From contig CAJJAW010000006.1 in NCBI GenBank assembly GCA_905182195.1, positions 45,278 through 109,277 on the forward strand: 64,000 bases of DNA, given 5' to 3'. Under the pieces are notes generated by a model, which did not search any database, was not told the origin of the DNA, and saw only the letters and a program-made list of their open reading frames with translations. Below, piece after piece: positions 48,580 through 60,556 of the stretch. The DNA is from Alphaproteobacteria bacterium UBA4588. GTDB lineage: Bacteria > Pseudomonadota > Alphaproteobacteria > Rhodobacterales > Rhodobacteraceae. Every line of letters starts with the position of its first letter. Positions within the stretch are counted from its first letter, which is position 1. The position numbers and the translations under genes were made by a program.

Positions 48580-49050
48580 TTACCAGCGGTAATGACTGAA
48601 CGCTTTATTCGCGTCGGCCATTTTGTGTGTGTCTTCACGTTTCTTTACTGCTGAACCGCGGGATTGTACCGCGTCCAATAATTCACCAGCAAGACGCTCT
48701 TCCATAGTATTTTCGTTTCGCTTGCGGCTGGCTATAATCAACCAACGGATTGCAAGCGCCTCGCGACGCTCAGGGCGCACCTCAACAGGCACCTGATACG
48801 TTGCCCCACCAACGCGGCGCGAACGCACCTCGACCGAAGGTTTAATATTTTCTAAAGCCTCATGAAACATCTCGATCGGCGCGCGCTTTACTTTCGTTTC
48901 AACACGCTCAAGAGCGCCATAAACGATACGCTCCGCGATGGATTTTTTACCATCAAGCATCAAGTTATTCATGAATTTTGTCAGGACCAGATCACCATAT
49001 TTGGCATCAGGTAAAACAGTGCGCTTCTCAGCGGCGTGACGACGTGACAT
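48580..49050 (-). CDS. rpsG: 30S ribosomal protein S7
   Basis: 156 residues: [20 protein letters not shown] and [26 protein letters not shown] segments, then [25 protein letters not shown]7 organises the 30S head and represses the str operon in E. coli. Confidence 0.98.
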   Translation of the reverse strand: MSRRHAAEKRTVLPDAKYGDLVLTKFMNNLMLDGKKSIAERIVYGALERVETKVKRAPIEMFHEALENIKPSVEVRSRRVGGATYQVPVEVRPERREALAIRWLIIASRKRNENTMEERLAGELLDAVQSRGSAVKKREDTHKMADANKAFSHYRW

Positions 49051-49062
49051 ATCTTGATTCCC

Positions 49063-49434
49063 TTACTTAGGACGCTTCGCGCCATATTTCGAACGGCGTT
49101 GCTTACGATCTTTGACACCCTGGGTATCCAGAACACCGCGCAGGATGTGATAGCGCACACCGGGGAGGTCCTTCACTCGGCCACCACGGATGAGAACAAC
49201 GGAGTGCTCTTGCAGGTTGTGGCTTTCACCCGGGATATAGCTAATGACCTCAAACCCGTTGGTGAGGCGCACTTTTGCGACTTTCCGCATCGCCGAGTTC
49301 GGCTTTTTTGGAGTTGTTGTGTACACGCGCGTACAAACACCACGTTTTTGCGGGCATTCCTGCAAGTGCATTGACTTGCTTCGTTTTATTTTAGGCTGCC
49401 GGGGTTTCCGGATCAGCTGTTGGATCGTTGGCAT
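49063..49434 (-). CDS. rpsL: 30S ribosomal protein S12
   Basis: 123 residues: [41 protein letters not shown] and [20 protein letters not shown]. The lysine in TPKKPNS and the one expected near residue 88 are the positions tied to streptomycin sensitivity; residue 88 context reads [16 protein letters not shown] and needs alignment. First gene of the str operon. Confidence 0.97.
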   Translation of the reverse strand: MPTIQQLIRKPRQPKIKRSKSMHLQECPQKRGVCTRVYTTTPKKPNSAMRKVAKVRLTNGFEVISYIPGESHNLQEHSVVLIRGGRVKDLPGVRYHILRGVLDTQGVKDRKQRRSKYGAKRPK

Positions 49435-49690
49435 TGGCGGTTCTCTTCCCGTCTAGACAAATAAGGTGATGGGAATATTCCCCACCGGTTCCAATGTTAA
49501 GCGCCAGGTCAGTTACCCATCGCCGGTTTCCGCGTCTGATCGCGGTATTTTTCGCCAAAATACAACCAAAACCGCATCCCTTCCTAAAAACAGATGGGGC
49601 GGCGGGAGTTCCAGAGGAACAGCAAGCTGTTCTTGACCACTTCAAATTTTGATGTTGCACAATGAGGTATCCCTCATGGCAGATATTGGG
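49435..49690 (-). promoter_or_regulatory. Long untranslated leader of the str operon
   Basis: About 250 bases lie between the predicted promoter and the rpsL ATG. No ORF with family support is seen. The region contains short GC-rich self-complementary stretches. Its length would suit autoregulation, but no known motif was recognised. Confidence 0.4.
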
Positions 49691-49719
49691 CGTATATGCA
49701 GAGTCGTTGAGGGTGTCAA
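49691..49719 (-). promoter_or_regulatory. Promoter of the str operon
   Basis: On the minus strand a consensus -35 TTGACA (49714-49719) is followed after exactly 17 bases by TATACG (49691-49696). This is the best sigma-70 match in the window. A 16-base inverted repeat CACACT-TAAC-AGTGTG (49756-49771) lies about 40 bases upstream of the -35. Confidence 0.7.
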
Positions 49720-49891
49720 CAGGTACGGGGCCTAAGGCAAAACTTCTATTCTAAGCACACTTAACAGTGTGTAAAATTTACCAGGTTAAGCCTAAGTAAT
49801 CACCTATATACTTTGAAAAAACTGGGTTTTCTGACAAATTTGTATTATATTGCGCTGATGGTGGCGTATACTCTTAACCCTGCGTAGAGCT
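49720..49891. other. Spacer between the str promoter and the DMT transporter gene
   Basis: Together with the leader this forms a 457-base region without a gene. It holds the CACACT…AGTGTG palindrome and an AACCCTGC/GCAGGGTT hairpin (49876-49907) that spans the DMT gene's stop codon and may end its transcription weakly. Confidence 0.45.
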
Positions 49892-50755
49892 TTATTTATG
49901 CAGGGTTCGCTGCCGGTAAAGGGTAAACGCGCCAGTACCCACGATCACCCCCGCTCCTATCAAGGCAAAAGCGTCTGGCCATTCAGCAAAAAAGACATAT
50001 CCCAGAATCAGCGCAGCTATCAGCCCAACATAGCGAAACTGAGCTGTGAAGCTTACGTCGCCGGTACGGATCGCCATAACACTGACTATGTAGCCGAAGA
50101 AAATTGCAACCGCAGACCCTAAAAGTGCCGCCCAAGCAGCTAAAGTGATTGGAACCCATGGCTCGAACGCAGTGGCAAGGCTGGCAGCAACAAACACTCC
50201 AAAGGCAGCAAACAGCGACATCTCCTGCGATGACAGCTTGGCCCCGAGACTGCGGGCAGTCAAATCTCGGATGGTCACGCAAACCACTGCAGCAAGACAA
50301 AACAAAGAATAGACATTAAATCCATCACTGCCTGGCTTCACAATCAACAACATTCCTAAAAATCCAATTACAATCGCTGAAATTCGACGCCAACCTAAAG
50401 GCTCACCCAAAAATAAGAATGCAGCTAATGGAATGGTAAGTGGCAGAAGTTGCAGAATAGCAGTCATGTTGGCCAGTTCCATATTGAATAAGGCCGTCAC
50501 AATGAAAAACGCCGCGCCCACTTCAGACAGAGTGCGCAGAGCCAGAATCATCCTGTCCCGGCAACCCAGCTCACGCGCCCTCCAGCCGGAGCACATCACT
50601 AATAAAGCCAGTAGTAATACTACTACCCCACCCCGCACAGCCAAAGTCTGAAATGTGGGCAAAATACCCGCCAAAGACTTGATGATCGCATCGTTGACCG
50701 CAAAACAGACCATCGAAGCGACCATGAAGAGCCCGCCACGAATATTATCTGACAT
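49892..50755 (-). CDS. DMT family (EamA) transporter
   Basis: 287 residues with two tandem EamA halves and about ten membrane helices (FMVASMVCFAVNDAIIKSLAG; ALRTLSEVGAAFFIVTALF; LGEPLGWRRISAIVIGFLGMLLIV in the first half; the second half ends VFFAEWPDAFALIGAGVIVGTG). The family exports metabolites such as amino acids. The substrate is unknown. The gene is isolated between the rpoBC and str operons. Confidence 0.88.
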   Translation of the reverse strand: MSDNIRGGLFMVASMVCFAVNDAIIKSLAGILPTFQTLAVRGGVVVLLLALLVMCSGWRARELGCRDRMILALRTLSEVGAAFFIVTALFNMELANMTAILQLLPLTIPLAAFLFLGEPLGWRRISAIVIGFLGMLLIVKPGSDGFNVYSLFCLAAVVCVTIRDLTARSLGAKLSSQEMSLFAAFGVFVAASLATAFEPWVPITLAAWAALLGSAVAIFFGYIVSVMAIRTGDVSFTAQFRYVGLIAALILGYVFFAEWPDAFALIGAGVIVGTGAFTLYRQRTLHK

Positions 50756-50828
50756 GGTGCGGCCCCTTCGTCGCTCGACGTGAATTCAAATTGCAGCAAT
50801 AATTCTTATTTAGTTTGACACTTCAACC

Positions 50829-50863
50829 AAAAAAAAGGGCCGCTCTTCTGAGCGGCCCTTTTT
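50829..50863 (-). terminator. Intrinsic terminator after rpoC
   Basis: The minus strand reads AAAAAGGGCCGCTC, loop AGAA, GAGCGGCCCTTTTTTTT: a perfect stem of at least 13 pairs with a long T-run, 17 bases after the rpoC stop. It ends the rplJL-rpoBC transcript. Confidence 0.92.
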
Positions 50864-50879
50864 CTTAATATCGCCGCCA

Positions 50880-53800
50880 TTATGCCTCTTTATTTTCAGC
50901 TTTATCCGCTAGCAGGCTGTCAAACAGCTCATCAGGTGTCGGCGCAGCTTGCACCGGAGCAGCTAAGGCGATCGCCTCTTCCGCTTCAGCCCGGCGCGCT
51001 TCGATCACAACGTTGTCACGATCAGTAGCAACCTTGCGCATTTGCTGCGTGGCGCCACCAGTCCCAGCCGGGATCAGACGTCCTACGATTACGTTTTCTT
51101 TGAGTCCTACCAACTTATCACGTTTACCTTGCACCGAAGCTTCTGTGAGAACGCGAGTAGTTTCTTGGAATGATGCCGCAGAAATAAATGAGCGGGTTTG
51201 CAAGGAAGCTTTAGTAATCCCGAGCAAGATAGGTTCGCCCTGAGCTTGACGTCCACCTTTTGACAGGGACTTATCATTGGCCGCATCAAATTCAGCCTTA
51301 TCAACATGTTCGCCTTTCAGCAGAGTTGTGTCACCACTTTCCGTGATTTCCCATTTCTGCAGCATCTGACGAACGATAACTTCGATGTGCTTATCGTTTA
51401 TCTTCACGCCTTGAAGGCGATACACGTCTTGAACTTCATCAATCATATAATCAGCAAGGGCCTCAACACCCATAACCGCAAGAATATCATGCGGCGCTGG
51501 GTTGCCATCCATAATGTAATCACCTTTTTTGATGAAATCACCCTCCTGGACTGGGATATGCTTGCCTTTTGGTACCATATATTCAACTTTTTCCATGGTA
51601 TCATCTGCAGGTTCAATCGCAATACGGCGTTTATTTTTATAGTCTTTTCCAAAGCGGACATAGCCATCAATTTCTGCAATAATTGCGTGGTCTTTGGGGC
51701 GACGTGCCTCAAACAATTCAGCAACCCGTGGCAGACCACCTGTAATGTCCTTTGAACGACCACCTTCGCGAGGAATACGGGCCAAAATATCACCAGCTTT
51801 GATTTCTTGTGCGTCCTCAACAGACAAAACAGCATCCACTGACATGGCGTAGGCAATTGGGTTGCCATCTTTACGCACCAGCATCTCACCATTGGCATCA
51901 GTGACAATAATTTTTGGCGCCAGTTCATTGCCTTTTAGCGCCGCTCGCCAATCGGTAACGATCTTCTGGGTCATGCCAGTTGCGTCGTCTGTCTCGTCAC
52001 GCACTGCAATACCTGAGACTAGATCCACATATTTAACAGTCCCTGATTTCTCAGCAATGATTGGCAGTGTAAAAGGGTCCCATTCAAACAGCTTGTCACC
52101 GCGGGCAATCGTTTGCCCATCTTTGACCAGCATTTTAGAACCATACGCCACTTTGTAACTTGCTATAACAGCGCCACCCACGTCGAGAATGCTAGCCACC
52201 ATATTCCGTGTCAGTGACAAGAACTCACCAGCTGAGTTTTTCAGCAGGTTGGCATTTTCAAGATGTACCTTGCCAGACTGACTACTTTCCTGACTGGATT
52301 GTTGGCCACCACCCTGCGCAACTCCACCAATATGGAATGTCCGCATGGTCAGCTGCGTTCCTGGCTCACCGATTGACTGAGCAGCTATTATGCCAACAGC
52401 CTCACCTTGGTTCACAAGCGTACCACGTGCAAGGTCACGGCCGTAACAAGCCGCACAAATCCCATCGTCAGTTTCACAAGTCAAGGGTGACCGGATCAAC
52501 ATTGAAATAACGCCACCAGCTTCAATAAAGTCAGCTTTGCGCTCATCGATTATCTGATTTTTAGTACATAAGACTTCATCCGTACCTGGCTTAATAACGT
52601 CTTCAGCCGCAACCCGGCCCAATATTCGTTCTGCCAATGAGGAAATTACTTCACCGTCGTTTACCGCAGCACGCGCTGTGATGGAACGTTCGGTCCCACA
52701 GTCGTGCGACCGAACGATACAATCTTGCGCAACATCGACTAAACGACGAGTCAAGTAGCCGGAATTGGCCGTTTTCAAAGCCGTATCCGACAAACCCTTA
52801 CGTGCACCGTGTGTTGAGTTGAAGTACTCCAGAACAGTCAGACCCTCTTTAAAGTTTGATATGATTGGAGTCTCGATGATGTCACCGTTTGGCTTGGCCA
52901 TAAGGCCACGCATGCCACCGAGCTGTTTCATCTGGGTAACCGAGCCACGCGCTTTGGAGTGGGCCATCATGTAAACCGAATTCGGTTCCATCTCAGATCC
53001 ATTCTCATCGTATTTCACCGAGGCGATAGCTTCCATCATAGAGTCGGTCACTTGATCATTACAGTTTGACCACGCGTCGATCACCTTATTGTATTTCTCA
53101 CCCTGGGTGATCAGGCCATCCATATACTGCTGTTCGAACTCTTTAACCTGAGCACGAACACCATCAACGATTGTCCATTTGTTGTCTGGGATCAGCATGT
53201 CATCTTTGCCAAAAGAAATACCAGCGCGGAAGGCTTCACGGAAACCAATGGTCATTACATGGTCGCAGAAAATTACAGATTCTTTCTGACCACAGTAACG
53301 ATAAACAGTATCAATGACTTGTTGAACTTCGCCTTTTTTCAACAGACGGTTTACCAAGCTGAATGGTGCTTTAGCATTTTGGGGAAGTAAGTCGCCCAAC
53401 CGCACACGACCAGGTGTAGTTTCAAACCGCACCATGATCTGATTGCCTTCATCATCAACCTGCGGGATCCGAGCTATAATCTTAGCGTGAAGGTGAACAA
53501 CACCTGCGTCAAGCGCGTGCTGAACTTCGTCCACAGATCCAAAGATCATATCTTCGCCTTTCATGCCCTTGCGCATGAGAGTGGTGTAATAGAGGCCTAA
53601 AATCATATCCTGTGATGGCACAATAATTGGAGCACCGTTGGCAGGGGACAACACATTGTTGGTCGACATCATCAAAACGCGAGCCTCCAATTGAGCTTCA
53701 AGGCTCAACGGAACGTGCACGGCCATTTGGTCACCATCAAAGTCAGCGTTGAAGGCTGAACAAACCAAGGGGTGAAGCTGAATAGCTTTTCCTTCAATCA

Positions 53801-55130
53801 ACACAGGTTCAAAAGCCTGAATGCCCAAGCGGTGAAGCGTTGGCGCACGGTTCAACATAACGGGGTGTTCGCGGATCACTTCATCCAGAATATCCCAAAC
53901 TTCAGGGCGTTCTTTTTCAACCAATTTTTTAGCCTGCTTCACAGTGGATGACAGGCCCTTAGCTTCCAACCGGCTGTAAATGAAAGGTTTAAACAACTCG
54001 AGGGCCATCTTTTTAGGCAAACCACATTGATGCAGCTTCAGCTCGGGGCCAGTAACAATTACTGAGCGGCCAGAGAAGTCAACGCGTTTACCCAAAAGGT
54101 TCTGACGGAAGCGGCCTTGCTTACCTTTCAGCATATCGGACAAAGATTTCAACGGGCGTTTATTTTGCCCAGTGATCACCCTGCCACGGCGCCCATTGTC
54201 AAACAATGCATCAACAGACTCTTGCAACATGCGTTTTTCATTTCGCACGATGATATCTGGTGCACGCAATTCGATAAGACGCTTCAAACGGTTATTGCGG
54301 TTTATCACACGCCGATAAAGGTCATTCAAATCAGACGTAGCAAACCTGCCACCATCCAGTGGCACTAAGGGGCGCAATTCTGGTGGAATCACTGGGATTA
54401 CGGTCAAAATCATCCACTCTGGGCGGTTACCAGACTCGATAAAGCTTTCAACAATTTTCAAACGTTTGATTATTTTCTTCGGCTTCAATTCACCCGTTGC
54501 TACGGACAGATCAACACGCAGTTGTTCTGCTTCACCATCAAGATCAATCAACGACAACATTTCACGGATTGCTTCAGCGCCGATATTAGCAGTGAAGGCG
54601 TCCATGCCGTATATGTCCTGTGCGTCGAGAAATTCTTCCTCGTTCATCAGCTGACCATAAGTCAGGTCAGTCAAGCCCGGCTCGATGACCACATAGTTTT
54701 CAAAATACAAAATACGCTCAAGATCTCGCAAAGTCATATCAAGCATAAGGCCGATACGCGACGGGAGTGATTTCAGGAACCATATGTGTGCAACGGGACT
54801 GGCTAATTCGATGTGGCCCATCCGCTCACGACGGACTTTTTGCAGCGTGACTTCTACACCACATTTCTCACAGACAACGCCGCGGTATTTCATACGCTTA
54901 TATTTGCCACACAGGCATTCATAATCTTTGATTGGGCCAAAGATACGCGCGCAGAACAAACCGTCACGCTCGGGCTTGAAGGTCCTATAGTTTATAGTTT
55001 CCGGCTTTTTGATCTCACCAAATGACCATGACAAAATCCGCTCTGGGCTGGCCAGAGACACTTTGATTTCATCGAAGGCTTTAGGTGGTGTTACTGGGTT
55101 GAACGGGTTGGTTGATAGTTCCTGGTTCAT
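50880..55130 (-). CDS. rpoC: DNA-directed RNA polymerase subunit beta'
   Basis: 1416 residues, full length. The N-terminal zinc-binding cysteines are Cys72, Cys74, Cys87 and Cys90. The catalytic NADFDGDQM motif binding Mg2+ is intact, as are the bridge/trigger regions ([25 protein letters not shown] with the second zinc site, then [25 protein letters not shown]). It is 60 bases after rpoB and ends at a strong terminator. Confidence 0.97.
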   Translation of the reverse strand: MNQELSTNPFNPVTPPKAFDEIKVSLASPERILSWSFGEIKKPETINYRTFKPERDGLFCARIFGPIKDYECLCGKYKRMKYRGVVCEKCGVEVTLQKVRRERMGHIELASPVAHIWFLKSLPSRIGLMLDMTLRDLERILYFENYVVIEPGLTDLTYGQLMNEEEFLDAQDIYGMDAFTANIGAEAIREMLSLIDLDGEAEQLRVDLSVATGELKPKKIIKRLKIVESFIESGNRPEWMILTVIPVIPPELRPLVPLDGGRFATSDLNDLYRRVINRNNRLKRLIELRAPDIIVRNEKRMLQESVDALFDNGRRGRVITGQNKRPLKSLSDMLKGKQGRFRQNLLGKRVDFSGRSVIVTGPELKLHQCGLPKKMALELFKPFIYSRLEAKGLSSTVKQAKKLVEKERPEVWDILDEVIREHPVMLNRAPTLHRLGIQAFEPVLIEGKAIQLHPLVCSAFNADFDGDQMAVHVPLSLEAQLEARVLMMSTNNVLSPANGAPIIVPSQDMILGLYYTTLMRKGMKGEDMIFGSVDEVQHALDAGVVHLHAKIIARIPQVDDEGNQIMVRFETTPGRVRLGDLLPQNAKAPFSLVNRLLKKGEVQQVIDTVYRYCGQKESVIFCDHVMTIGFREAFRAGISFGKDDMLIPDNKWTIVDGVRAQVKEFEQQYMDGLITQGEKYNKVIDAWSNCNDQVTDSMMEAIASVKYDENGSEMEPNSVYMMAHSKARGSVTQMKQLGGMRGLMAKPNGDIIETPIISNFKEGLTVLEYFNSTHGARKGLSDTALKTANSGYLTRRLVDVAQDCIVRSHDCGTERSITARAAVNDGEVISSLAERILGRVAAEDVIKPGTDEVLCTKNQIIDERKADFIEAGGVISMLIRSPLTCETDDGICAACYGRDLARGTLVNQGEAVGIIAAQSIGEPGTQLTMRTFHIGGVAQGGGQQSSQESSQSGKVHLENANLLKNSAGEFLSLTRNMVASILDVGGAVIASYKVAYGSKMLVKDGQTIARGDKLFEWDPFTLPIIAEKSGTVKYVDLVSGIAVRDETDDATGMTQKIVTDWRAALKGNELAPKIIVTDANGEMLVRKDGNPIAYAMSVDAVLSVEDAQEIKAGDILARIPREGGRSKDITGGLPRVAELFEARRPKDHAIIAEIDGYVRFGKDYKNKRRIAIEPADDTMEKVEYMVPKGKHIPVQEGDFIKKGDYIMDGNPAPHDILAVMGVEALADYMIDEVQDVYRLQGVKINDKHIEVIVRQMLQKWEITESGDTTLLKGEHVDKAEFDAANDKSLSKGGRQAQGEPILLGITKASLQTRSFISAASFQETTRVLTEASVQGKRDKLVGLKENVIVGRLIPAGTGGATQQMRKVATDRDNVVIEARRAEAEEAIALAAPVQAAPTPDELFDSLLADKAENKEA

Positions 55131-55190
55131 CTTAAAATCCTTTAAATCAGAGGGAGGGGACGGTGGGAGTAAAATGCACTAACGCGCAAT

Positions 55191-58100
55191 TTACTCGTCC
55201 ACCTCCGCATCCAGGAGTTCCATATTCAGGCCAAGGCCACGGACTTCTTTAACAAGAACATTAAATGATTCTGGGATCCCAGCTTCAAAATTATCCTCGC
55301 CCTTAACGATACTTTCATAGACTTTTGTCCGGCCAGCAACGTCATCAGATTTCACGGTCAGCATTTCCTGCAAAGTGTAAGCCGCACCATAAGCTTCAAG
55401 CGCCCAAACTTCCATTTCTCCGAAACGTTGGCCACCAAATTGCGCTTTACCACCCAATGGCTGCTGGGTAACCAGCGAGTATGGACCAGTAGAACGCGCA
55501 TGGATTTTATCATCCACAAGGTGGTGTAGTTTCAGCAGGTATTTGATGCCCACAGTCACAGGGCGTGCAAACTCTTCGCCTGTCCGGCCATCAAACAAGA
55601 CCGATTGACCGCTTTCACTAAAGCCTGCCCTACGCAAGGCGTCGTTCACATCAGCTTCTTTAGCGCCATCAAAAACAGGTGTAGCAATGGGCACACCGTT
55701 GATCACGTTGGTCGCAGATTCCAACAAAGACTTTTCGTCCATGCCTTGGATACCTTCAGAATAAACATCATCGCCATAAGCAATCCGCATCGCTTCACGC
55801 ACTGGTGTCAAATCACCAAAACGACGATATTCACCCAATGCTTCATCAATTTGGATCCCCAAGCCGCGAGCGGCCCAACCCATGTGGGTTTCAAGAATTT
55901 GCCCTACGTTCATACGTGAAGGCACGCCAAGTGGGTTCAATACAAAATCAACTGGCGTACCATCAGCCAAGAACGGCATATCTTCCATAGGCACAACTTT
56001 AGAAATTACGCCTTTGTTACCGTGCCGGCCAGCCATTTTATCGCCCGGTTGTAGCTTACGCTTCACCGCTACAAAAATTTTAACCATTTTCATAACGCCT
56101 GGGGGTAGATCATCACCACGACGTACTTTTTCCACTTTGTCTTCAAAGCGGGCGTCTAATGTGCGTTTTTGCGCTTCATATTGTTCGTTCAGCGCTTCAA
56201 TAACTTGAGCATCACCCTCTTCTTTCATCGCGAACTGCCACCAATGGCTACGTGGCATATCATCCAGTAACTCCACTGAAACAATGCCACCGCGAGCACC
56301 TTTAGGGCCTTTAACAGCCTCTCTACCTTCAATCATGCTCCGCAGGCGGGCATAGATGTTACGATCAAGAATTGTCAGCTCATCATCGCGGTCACGCGCC
56401 AGCCGCTCCACTTCTTCACGTTCAATCTGCAAAGCACGTTCGTCTTTTTCAACTCCATGGCGATTAAACACACGAACTTCAACGATTGTGCCGTAATCAC
56501 CTGGTGGAAGACGCAAAGATGTATCTCGAACATCAGACGCCTTCTCACCAAAAATGGCCCGCAAAAGTTTTTCCTCTGGTGTCATCGGGCTTTCACCTTT
56601 TGGTGTAATCTTACCAACTAATATATCAGCAGGGCCGACTTCCGCACCAATATAAACGATACCAGCTTCGTCCAAATTCCTGAGCGCTTCTTCACCCACA
56701 TTTGGAATATCACGAGTAATTTCTTCAGGACCTAATTTTGTATCACGCGCAGCAACTTCAAACTCTTCGATGTGGACAGATGTGAAAACGTCATCCCGCA
56801 CAATACGCTCAGATATCAAGATGCTATCTTCGTAGTTATAGCCGTTCCAAGGCATAAAGGCGACAACAACGTTTTTACCCAGAGCTAATTCACCGATGTC
56901 AGTTGACGGACCGTCAGCAACCACTTCACCTTTGGTAACGTAATCGCCAACCTTCACAAGAGGACGCTGATTGATACATGTATTTTGGTTAGAGCGTTGG
57001 AACTTACGCATACGGTAGATATCCACCCCCGCGTCACCCAGTTCCAGATCTTCGGTGGCCCGAATAACAATCCGTTGTGCATCAACTTGATCGATGATCC
57101 CACCACGTTTTGCCATGATAGCAGCACCAGAATCGCGGGCTACAACTTCCTCAATACCCGTTCCAACTAATGGCGCTTCCGCCTTCAAAAGTGGCACGGC
57201 CTGACGTTGCATGTTGGAGCCCATTAAAGCCCTGTTAGCATCATCATTCTCAAGAAATGGGATCAAAGACGCTGCGACCGAGACTAACTGTTTCGGGGAA
57301 ACATCAATTAGATCAACAGATCCAGACTGCGCCAAAGTGTAGTCACCATTTTGACGAGTCGAAACCAAGTCATTTTTAAACTTGCCATTCTCATCCAATG
57401 CTGCGTTCGCCTGCGCCACAGTATGGCGCATTTCTTCAGTGGCAGACATGTACTGAACTTCATCTGTAACCTTGCCATCGACAACTTTACGGTAAGGCGT
57501 TTCGATGAAACCGTACTTGTTTACTCGGGCAAAGGTTGCCAGCGAATTAATCAGACCAATATTTGGCCCTTCAGGCGTTTCGATTGGACACATACGGCCG
57601 TAGTGCGTGGCGTGAACATCACGTACCTCAAAGCCAGCACGTTCGCGGGTCAAACCACCAGGGCCAAGCGCAGACAAGCGGCGTTTGTGTGTCACTTCAG
57701 ACAGCGGGTTGGTTTGGTCCATAAACTGTGACAGCTGACTGGAGCCAAAAAATTCACGCACAGCGGCGGCAGCGGGTTTCGCATTTATCAAGTCTTGCGG
57801 CATAACCGTATCAATCTCAACCGATGACATCCGTTCTTTGATAGCACGTTCCATACGCAGTAAACCAACGCGATATTGATTTTCCATCAACTCACCAACT
57901 GAGCGCACCCTGCGATTGCCCAAGTGGTCAATATCATCGATATCACCACGGCCATCGCGCAGATCAACCAATGCTTTGATACAAGATATGATATCTTCGC
58001 GGCGCAACGTGCGCACAGTATCTTCTGCATCCAAGGCTAAACGCATATTCATTTTCACACGGCCAACTGCCGAGAGATCATAACGCTCACTGTCAAAAAA

Positions 58101-59325
58101 TAACGTGTCAAAGAGACCAGACGCTGCATCAACGGTTGGCGGCTCGCCTGGACGCATGACACGGTAGATATCCATCAAAGCTGTCTCGCGGGACATATTT
58201 TTGTCCATGGTCATTGTGTTGCGCATGTAGGCGCCCACATTTACGTGATCAATGTCTAAAACTGGTATATTCGTGATGCCGGCGTCCAATAATTCCTTTA
58301 TTGAACCGCCAATGACTTCACCATCTTTATCCAACTCCCACGTCAATTCGTCCCCGGCTTCCACATAAATGGCACCAGTTTCCTCGTTGATTATATCTTT
58401 GGATACGAATTTACCAAGAATTTGATCAAATGGTAGCAGCAATTCAGAAACAGCTGCATCGTCAATCAACTTCTTCACCGACCGTGGCGTTACTTTTTTA
58501 CCAGCTTCAGCAATCGTCTCACCTGTTTTGGCATCTACCAAATCAAATGCTGGGCGCGTACCCCGCACGCGCTCTGGGAAGAACTTCGTGACCCAGCCGC
58601 TACCTTTTTTGAAAGTATAATCAACCGTTTCATAATATGCATCCATGATGCCTTCTTGGTCGAGACCCAATGCATAAAGCAGTGTGGTAACTGGCAGTTT
58701 GCGGCGGCGATCAATCCGAGCATAGACCATTATCTTTGGCATCAAATTCAAAGTCCAACCAGGAACCTCGATAAGGTATAATCCTACATGCAAACAGCAA
58801 TTTTCCAGAGGAATGCGATTTGCCTTTGTCGTGATCGAAGAACACACCAGGGGAACGATGCATCTGGGAAACGATCACCCGCTCAGTACCATTTACCACA
58901 AACGTGCCATTTGGCGTCATCAAAGGCATATCGCCCATGAATACATCTTGCTCTTTAATGTCTTTAACCGACTTCGCACCGGTGTCTTCATCTACATCAA
59001 AAACTATCAAGCGCAGCGTCACCTTCAAGGGGGCTGCATATGTCATGTCGCGCTGTTGGCACTCTTCAACATCGTATTTTGGTTTTTCCAGCTCGTATTT
59101 TACGAACTCCAGGATCGCCGTCTCATTGAAATCTTTAATCGGAAATACCGATTGGAAAACGCCCTTAATACCTTCACCGTCCAGCGGCTGCAGTGTCTCA
59201 CCAGACTTTAGAAACAAATCATAAGAGGACTTTTGAACCTCAATTAGATTTGGCATTTCCAAAACTTCACGGATTTTACCATAATATTTGCGCAAACGTT
59301 TTTGACCTAGGAATGACTTAGCCAT
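55191..59325 (-). CDS. rpoB: DNA-directed RNA polymerase subunit beta, one frameshift
   Basis: About 1377 residues if repaired. The first 190 or so codons ([20 protein letters not shown]… [10 protein letters not shown]) read in one frame and end at TGA near 58711. The rest ([21 protein letters not shown]… to [10 protein letters not shown]) continues one base over. A single extra A near 58730-58733 explains the break: DAKD-(I/M)-VYARID is unbroken family sequence. The rifampicin region reads [29 protein letters not shown], wild-type in appearance. RpoB is essential, so a sequencing error is far more likely than a real mutation. Confidence 0.93.
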
Positions 59326-59355
59326 GCGTTACGTAACCTTTCATCTCGCCTGTCA

Positions 59356-59379
59356 CACTGCCGTCGGGGACCGGCAGTG
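59356..59379 (-). promoter_or_regulatory. Hairpin in the rpoB leader
   Basis: CACTGCCG (59356-59363) and CGGCAGTG (59372-59379) form a perfect eight-pair stem with an eight-base loop about 30 bases before the rpoB ATG. A candidate RNA-processing or autoregulatory site, by analogy with the rplL-rpoB RNase III site of E. coli. Confidence 0.5.
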
Positions 59380-59548
59380 CCAACATCTGAGAACGGGTGA
59401 TGGTTCGGCCTATTCTTGAATGTCGTCCCAAAGACATCCGCCCGACCTGTGAACCTACCCAGAAAGAAGCCCAAATATTGGGCGCCTATCTCGAAAGGGG
59501 TGCCGTTTCTAAACCTTGGCCATAGCCCGTCTACTTAATGACAGCAAA

Positions 59549-59576
59549 GGCTGGGGGCAGGAAACCGCCCCCAGCC
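59549..59576 (-). terminator. Attenuator between rplL and rpoB
   Basis: GGCTGGGGGC and GCCCCCAGCC form a perfect ten-pair stem with an eight-base loop about 20 bases after the rplL stop. The minus strand continues TTTGCTG, only a short T-run, so partial termination is expected. This is the classical position of the attenuator that lowers rpoBC below rplJL. Confidence 0.75.
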
Positions 59577-59597
59577 GATTTCAGAACAAGTCTGAAA

Positions 59598-59974
59598 TTA
59601 CTTTACTTCAACTTCAGCACCGGCTGCTTCCAGCTTAGTCTTTGATGTCGTCAGCTTCAGCTTTGTCGATGCCTTCTTTGACAGCTTTACCGCCAGCATC
59701 TACCAATTCTTTAGCTTCTTTCAGACCCAGGCCAGTAATGGCGCGGACTTCTTTGATCACGTTGATTTTAGATTGCGCCAGCTGCAACCAGCATTACGTT
59801 GAATTCTGTTTGCTCTTCTGCAGCAGCTGCACCGTCTGCTGGGCCAGCCATCATTACAGCGCCACCAGCAGCAGGCTCAATGCCATACTCATCTTTAAGG
59901 ATGGTTTTCAGTTCTTGTGCTTCAAGCAGTGTAAGACCAACTATGTCTTTTGCCATTTTTTTCAGATCAGCCAT
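59598..59974 (-). CDS. rplL: 50S ribosomal protein L7/L12, two +1 frameshifts
   Basis: 124 residues if repaired. The N-terminal dimerisation region ([26 protein letters not shown]) and alanine-rich hinge read normally to VMLVAAGA. One extra base near 59772-59774 shifts the frame into [29 protein letters not shown] second extra base near 59637 shifts it again into [12 protein letters not shown]. Both halves are perfect L7/L12 sequence. The gene is essential and highly expressed, so sequencing error is the likely cause. It follows rplJ by 69 bases. Confidence 0.92.
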
Positions 59975-60043
59975 TTTAAGCTCTTTCCAATTATTAAGTG
60001 TGTTCCAACGACGGGCATAAACCCACGAAGATATTTAGGTTGC

Positions 60044-60556
60044 TTATGCAGCTTTCTCTTCAATGGTTGAGAGAATGCTCGCGATATTGCTTGCAGGTGC
60101 GCCAATGGCCCCGGCGATGTTACTGGCTGGTGCACCAATACAACCCACGATAGAAGCAACAAGCTCCTCGCGGCTTGGCATTGCGGCAACTGCTTTCACA
60201 CCGGCGACGTCCAACGCGTTATCACCCATCGCACCACCCAGGATATCCAATTTTGGATTTCCCTTTGAGTACGCCTGAACCACTTTGGCAGCTGCCACAG
60301 GGTCTTCGGAATAGGCGAGAACGGTCATACCCGTCAGAAGGTTGGCAATGCTTGCGCAAGGCTTCCCATCAAGGGCGATTTTGGCAAGCCTATTTTTGGC
60401 AACACGTATTGACCCACCAACTTCACGCATTTGCGCGCGCAGGTCTTGCATTTCGGCAACTGTCATACCCTCGTAGCGGCTAACCACCACGACGCCAGAG
60501 CTTTCAAAGATTTGGCCGAGCTCGTCGACCAACTTCTCTTTCAGTGCTCTATCCAC
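60044..60556 (-). CDS. rplJ: 50S ribosomal protein L10
   Basis: 170 residues: [36 protein letters not shown] and the C-terminal helix that anchors L7/L12 dimers. It starts a separate rplJL-rpoBC block after a 546-base spacer. L10 with L12 represses this block through its leader in other bacteria. Confidence 0.96.
   Translation of the reverse strand: MDRALKEKLVDELGQIFESSGVVVVSRYEGMTVAEMQDLRAQMREVGGSIRVAKNRLAKIALDGKPCASIANLLTGMTVLAYSEDPVAAAKVVQAYSKGNPKLDILGGAMGDNALDVAGVKAVAAMPSREELVASIVGCIGAPASNIAGAIGAPASNIASILSTIEEKAA

Noticed and set aside
59598..59974. Programmed frameshifting in rplL, rpoB or yidC
   Set aside because: No shared slippery heptamer with a downstream structure, the shifts differ in direction, and these genes are not known to be recoded; sequence error is simpler.
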